From the NCBI GenBank assembly GCA_910583545.1, contig CAJTXM010000005.1, forward strand, positions 1 through 64,000: a stretch of 64,000 nucleotides of DNA. Direction: 5' to 3'. Under the pieces are notes generated by a model. That model searched no databases and had not been told where the DNA came from. It saw nothing but the letters and a program-made list of their open reading frames with translations. This document shows, piece after piece, positions 61,505 to 64,000 of the stretch (positions are counted from its first letter, which is position 1; every line of letters begins with the position of its first letter). Source of the stretch: an uncultured Christensenella sp. (GTDB lineage Bacteria > Bacillota > Clostridia > Christensenellales > Borkfalkiaceae). The position numbers were made by a program, and so were the translations under genes.

Positions 61505-62659
61505 ATGGAAAAGGTTATAATAGTAAGATATTCTGAGATACACTTAAAAGGAAACAACAGAGGCTGGTTTGAAAAGGTTTTAGTCGTTAATATGGAAAAA
61601 AGCCTGAAAGGATTGAGGCACGAAATACGCAGACAGAGCGGAAGGTATTTAATTGAAAATTTTGATTCGGAGAATACGGACATAATTTTAAATAAACTAA
61701 AAAAAGTTTTCGGAATACATTCTTACAGTGTTGGTTTAAAGGTTAACTCCGATTTAAACGAAATTTATAATGCGTGCTTGGAGGTTTGTGGGGATGAGGG
61801 AACTTTTAAAGTTGACACGCATAGAGCCGACAAAAAGTTTCCGCTTAATTCGATGCAGTTAAATGCCGAAATCGGCGGAAAACTGCTTAATGATAATCCT
61901 AAACTTAAAGTCGACGTGCATAATCCTTTGTTCATAATAAACGTGGATATAAGGGAGAACGGAACAGCTCTTGTGTTCAACGAATTTTTTAAAGGGGCAG
62001 GCGGTATGCCTGTCGGAACTGCCGGAAAAGGATTGTTGTTAATTTCGGGCGGTATAGACAGTCCTGTTGCCGGACATATGATAGCTAAGCGCGGTATGAG
62101 TATAGAATGTCTGCATTTTCACAGTTATCCGTATACCAATATGCAGGCGAAAGAAAAAGTAATCGAACTTACTAAGCGTTTATCGTCTTATATCTGCGGA
62201 ACAATACTTAACGTTGTGTCCGTAACGCATATTCAGGAAGAAATTCATAAGAAATGCGACGGCGAGTATATGGTGACACTGTTAAGAAGATTTATGATGC
62301 GAATTGCGGAAGAGGTTGCAAAACGGCGCGGTGCGCAATGTCTTATTACGGGTGAAAGTCTTGCTCAGGTTGCAAGTCAGACGATAGAGGGGATGACATC
62401 GTCAAACAGTGTAATTAAAGATCTGCCGGTTTTGAGACCGCTCTGCGGATTCGATAAGAATGAAATTATAGAGAGAAGCAGGTTGATAGGAACGTATGAA
62501 ATTTCTATCGAACCGTATGAAGATTGCTGTACTGTATTCTTGCCTAAGCATCCTGTTACACGACCTAAACTATGCGATATAGAGAGAGAGGAAAAGAAGC
62601 TTGACATTGATGCGCTTGTGGATGAGGCGCTGTCGGGAATTGAAATTATAAAAATCTGA
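61505..62659 (+). CDS. thiI: ThiI, tRNA 4-thiouridine synthase
   Basis: 384 residues. Ferredoxin-like N-terminus and THUMP domain (about 60-165), then the PP-loop LLISGGIDSPVAGHM (about residue 180). The rhodanese domain of the enterobacterial enzyme is missing, which is normal in Bacillota, where the adjacent cysteine desulfurase passes sulfur directly. It thiolates U8 of tRNA. Confidence 0.94.
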   Translation: MEKVIIVRYSEIHLKGNNRGWFEKVLVVNMEKSLKGLRHEIRRQSGRYLIENFDSENTDIILNKLKKVFGIHSYSVGLKVNSDLNEIYNACLEVCGDEGTFKVDTHRADKKFPLNSMQLNAEIGGKLLNDNPKLKVDVHNPLFIINVDIRENGTALVFNEFFKGAGGMPVGTAGKGLLLISGGIDSPVAGHMIAKRGMSIECLHFHSYPYTNMQAKEKVIELTKRLSSYICGTILNVVSVTHIQEEIHKKCDGEYMVTLLRRFMMRIAEEVAKRRGAQCLITGESLAQVASQTIEGMTSSNSVIKDLPVLRPLCGFDKNEIIERSRLIGTYEISIEPYEDCCTVFLPKHPVTRPKLCDIEREEKKLDIDALVDEALSGIEIIKI

Positions 62660-62663
62660 TGTT

Positions 62664-62700
62664 AATAAATATCTGCTCACGTCTGAGTGGATATTTATTT
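62664..62700. terminator. Bidirectional terminator between thiI and the PBP gene
   Basis: AATAAATATC (62664-62673) pairs with GATATTTATT (62690-62699), with an inner CTCA/TGAG. Confidence 0.75.
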
Positions 62701-64000
62701 TAGTCGTACCAGTTTTTATGCGCGATATCCGGAAGCTTGTCCTGAATATAACCCGATTCTCCGATTTTTACTGTGGGGAGCATAATCTCACTGCCATAAT
62801 AAATTTTTAAACCGTCTTTAAAATAGGGTGTAACCGAATAGGTGTATTGTCCATCGATGGGGGCATCTGTAATTGTTTCTTTCCACGGACCGTCATATAT
62901 CGTATCGGTTTTACCGTTTTTATTGCGTTTTATCAGAAATGAATAGTACTTTGCGTGACATAATTGGATGTTAACTTTATTTTTATTTACACTTATTTTA
63001 GGGGTCGGAATATTAGGTGAAGAGAATCTGTTCGAAACAGCTATCAGCTCGCTGCCTTTTAAAAGTTTGACAGTCATTAAATTGAGTTTGGGACAAATAC
63101 TGTCGGCAAGCAGAATTTTATTGTTTAATTCATATTCTTCTCTGTCGATATTCACTGTCGAAGTTCCGGAATCGGTATCGAGTTTGTCTGGGGTATGCGA
63201 GGCGTAAGCCGAAGCTAAAATAGATTTCATTAATTTACAGCAGTCGTTTCCGCCAGTTATGTGTGATTTTTTATTATCCTTGTCGCCGAGCCATACGGCG
63301 AAACAATTTTCGGAGGTATAGCTTACCGCGTAAGCGTCGGTGTTGCCTTCCTGATTACCGCAGGTGCCTGTTTTGCTTGCAACGTCGAAATTGAATTCTT
63401 TCAGTTTTTTTGCTGTACCGCTTTTACTTGTTTCAATCAGAATTTCGTTCATAAGCGAACAGGTACCTTCCGAAAATACTCTGTTTGAAACAGGGGCACA
63501 TTTATATAGGATGCGCCCGTCTTTGGAAACGATTTCTCTGATAAATTTCGATTGAAGGTAACTTCCTTTGCGCGGGAAAACAGAATATTTGTCGGCAAGT
63601 TCTTTTATACTTAATCCGTATTTCATTCCGCCGAGTGCAAGCGATAAGTTTTTTTCATCGTCACAAAGCTCGGTGTTCATTGCTTTTAAATATTTTTCGC
63701 TTTTATCGATTGTCAGTGCGTTCAATGTTTTGACTGCTGGGATATTATAGCTGTTTTTTATGCTTTCCGTAACCGTTACGAAACCGTGATATTTTTTGTC
63801 ATAATTTTCGGGTGAGTATCCGCTGTAATTTATTTTTTCGTCGAGAATTTTAGTGAACGGATTAATCTGTCTTTCTTCTATTGCGGGTGCGTAAACAAAA
63901 ATGGGTTTGGCGGTGGAGCCCGGTTGACGTTTTGCGCCGCTCACGGTAGTTTTGTATGCCTTGACTCCGCCTGAAAAATTGTCGGTAATAATAACGGCGT
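62700..64000 (-). CDS. Class A penicillin-binding protein, C-terminal part
   Basis: The frame runs off the right edge, so only the last 433 residues are visible: the transpeptidase domain and a C-terminal extension. Motifs: RQPGSTAKP (SxxK, with the nucleophilic Ser), KNSYNIPAV (SxN) and SKTGTCGN (KTG). A glycosyltransferase domain should lie beyond the window. After the transpeptidase come about 115 residues rich in beta strands resembling a fibronectin-like domain (YYSFLIKRNKNGKTDTIYDG). Confidence 0.9.
   Translation of the reverse strand, partial: AVIITDNFSGGVKAYKTTVSGAKRQPGSTAKPIFVYAPAIEERQINPFTKILDEKINYSGYSPENYDKKYHGFVTVTESIKNSYNIPAVKTLNALTIDKSEKYLKAMNTELCDDEKNLSLALGGMKYGLSIKELADKYSVFPRKGSYLQSKFIREIVSKDGRILYKCAPVSNRVFSEGTCSLMNEILIETSKSGTAKKLKEFNFDVASKTGTCGNQEGNTDAYAVSYTSENCFAVWLGDKDNKKSHITGGNDCCKLMKSILASAYASHTPDKLDTDSGTSTVNIDREEYELNNKILLADSICPKLNLMTVKLLKGSELIAVSNRFSSPNIPTPKISVNKNKVNIQLCHAKYYSFLIKRNKNGKTDTIYDGPWKETITDAPIDGQYTYSVTPYFKDGLKIYYGSEIMLPTVKIGESGYIQDKLPDIAHKNWYD

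Overview
The window looks like a chromosome segment of an anaerobic low-GC Bacillota, most likely an uncultured Clostridia-type lineage. This is inferred from the gene content: reverse-domain rubrerythrin, SpoVG, RNase Y, a meso-DAP-type MurE, a mraZ-ftsZ division and cell-wall cluster and a CinA-RecA-RNase Y run. The species cannot be named from the sequence alone.

Bases 1-5096 are the right end of an integrated filamentous-phage-like (inovirus-like) prophage. It carries a Zot-type assembly ATPase, a long coiled-coil protein, a zinc-ribbon protein, a stand-alone C-terminal piece of a C5 cytosine methyltransferase containing a run of 13 G, and a helix-turn-helix replication-type protein. Dense hairpin regions and a convergent-promoter cassette (4542-4899) follow. 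That cassette has a 34-residue peptide and an opposing RNA that overlaps its 3' end, the layout of a type I toxin-antitoxin. The prophage ends at a copy of a tRNA 3' end including CCA (5071-5096), read as attR.

Bases 5100-31000 hold housekeeping and accessory genes: TetR regulators with membrane proteins, mntP, murG, a flavodoxin-like protein, fba/gap divergently arranged, ychF, argS, rubrerythrin, an XRE regulator beside a very Cys/Asn-rich protein, a YihY/BrkB protein, an IS3-family element sitting inside a split terminator hairpin, two DegV paralogues, tRNA-Ser(CGA) flanked by tRNA fragments, grpB, a frameshifted tfoX-like gene, gdhA, an AEC permease, a TetR-ABC-FtsX operon, tRNA-Arg(CCT), rpsT and murI.

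Bases 31000-57300 are the dcw cluster and its continuation: mraZ-rsmH-ftsL-ftsI-murE-mraY-murD-ftsW-murA-ftsQ, then ftsA-ftsZ, spoVG (opposite strand), murC, then ftsK-rimO-pgsA-cinA-recA-nadE and rny. Together they make the peptidoglycan precursors, the septal synthase and the Z ring. murF, murB and ddl are absent from the cluster and murG has moved to 7815-8849. Bases 57400-64000 hold a membrane-anchored PadR regulator, an acyl-ACP thioesterase/YgjP/cysteine desulfurase/ThiI operon and a partial class A penicillin-binding protein.

The observations most worth a second look are the convergent RNA cassette, the poly-G methyltransferase fragment, the nested cruciform at 1867-2015, the repeated leaderless promoter layout (-10 box about 6 nt before ATG), and a probable AUU start for ftsI.
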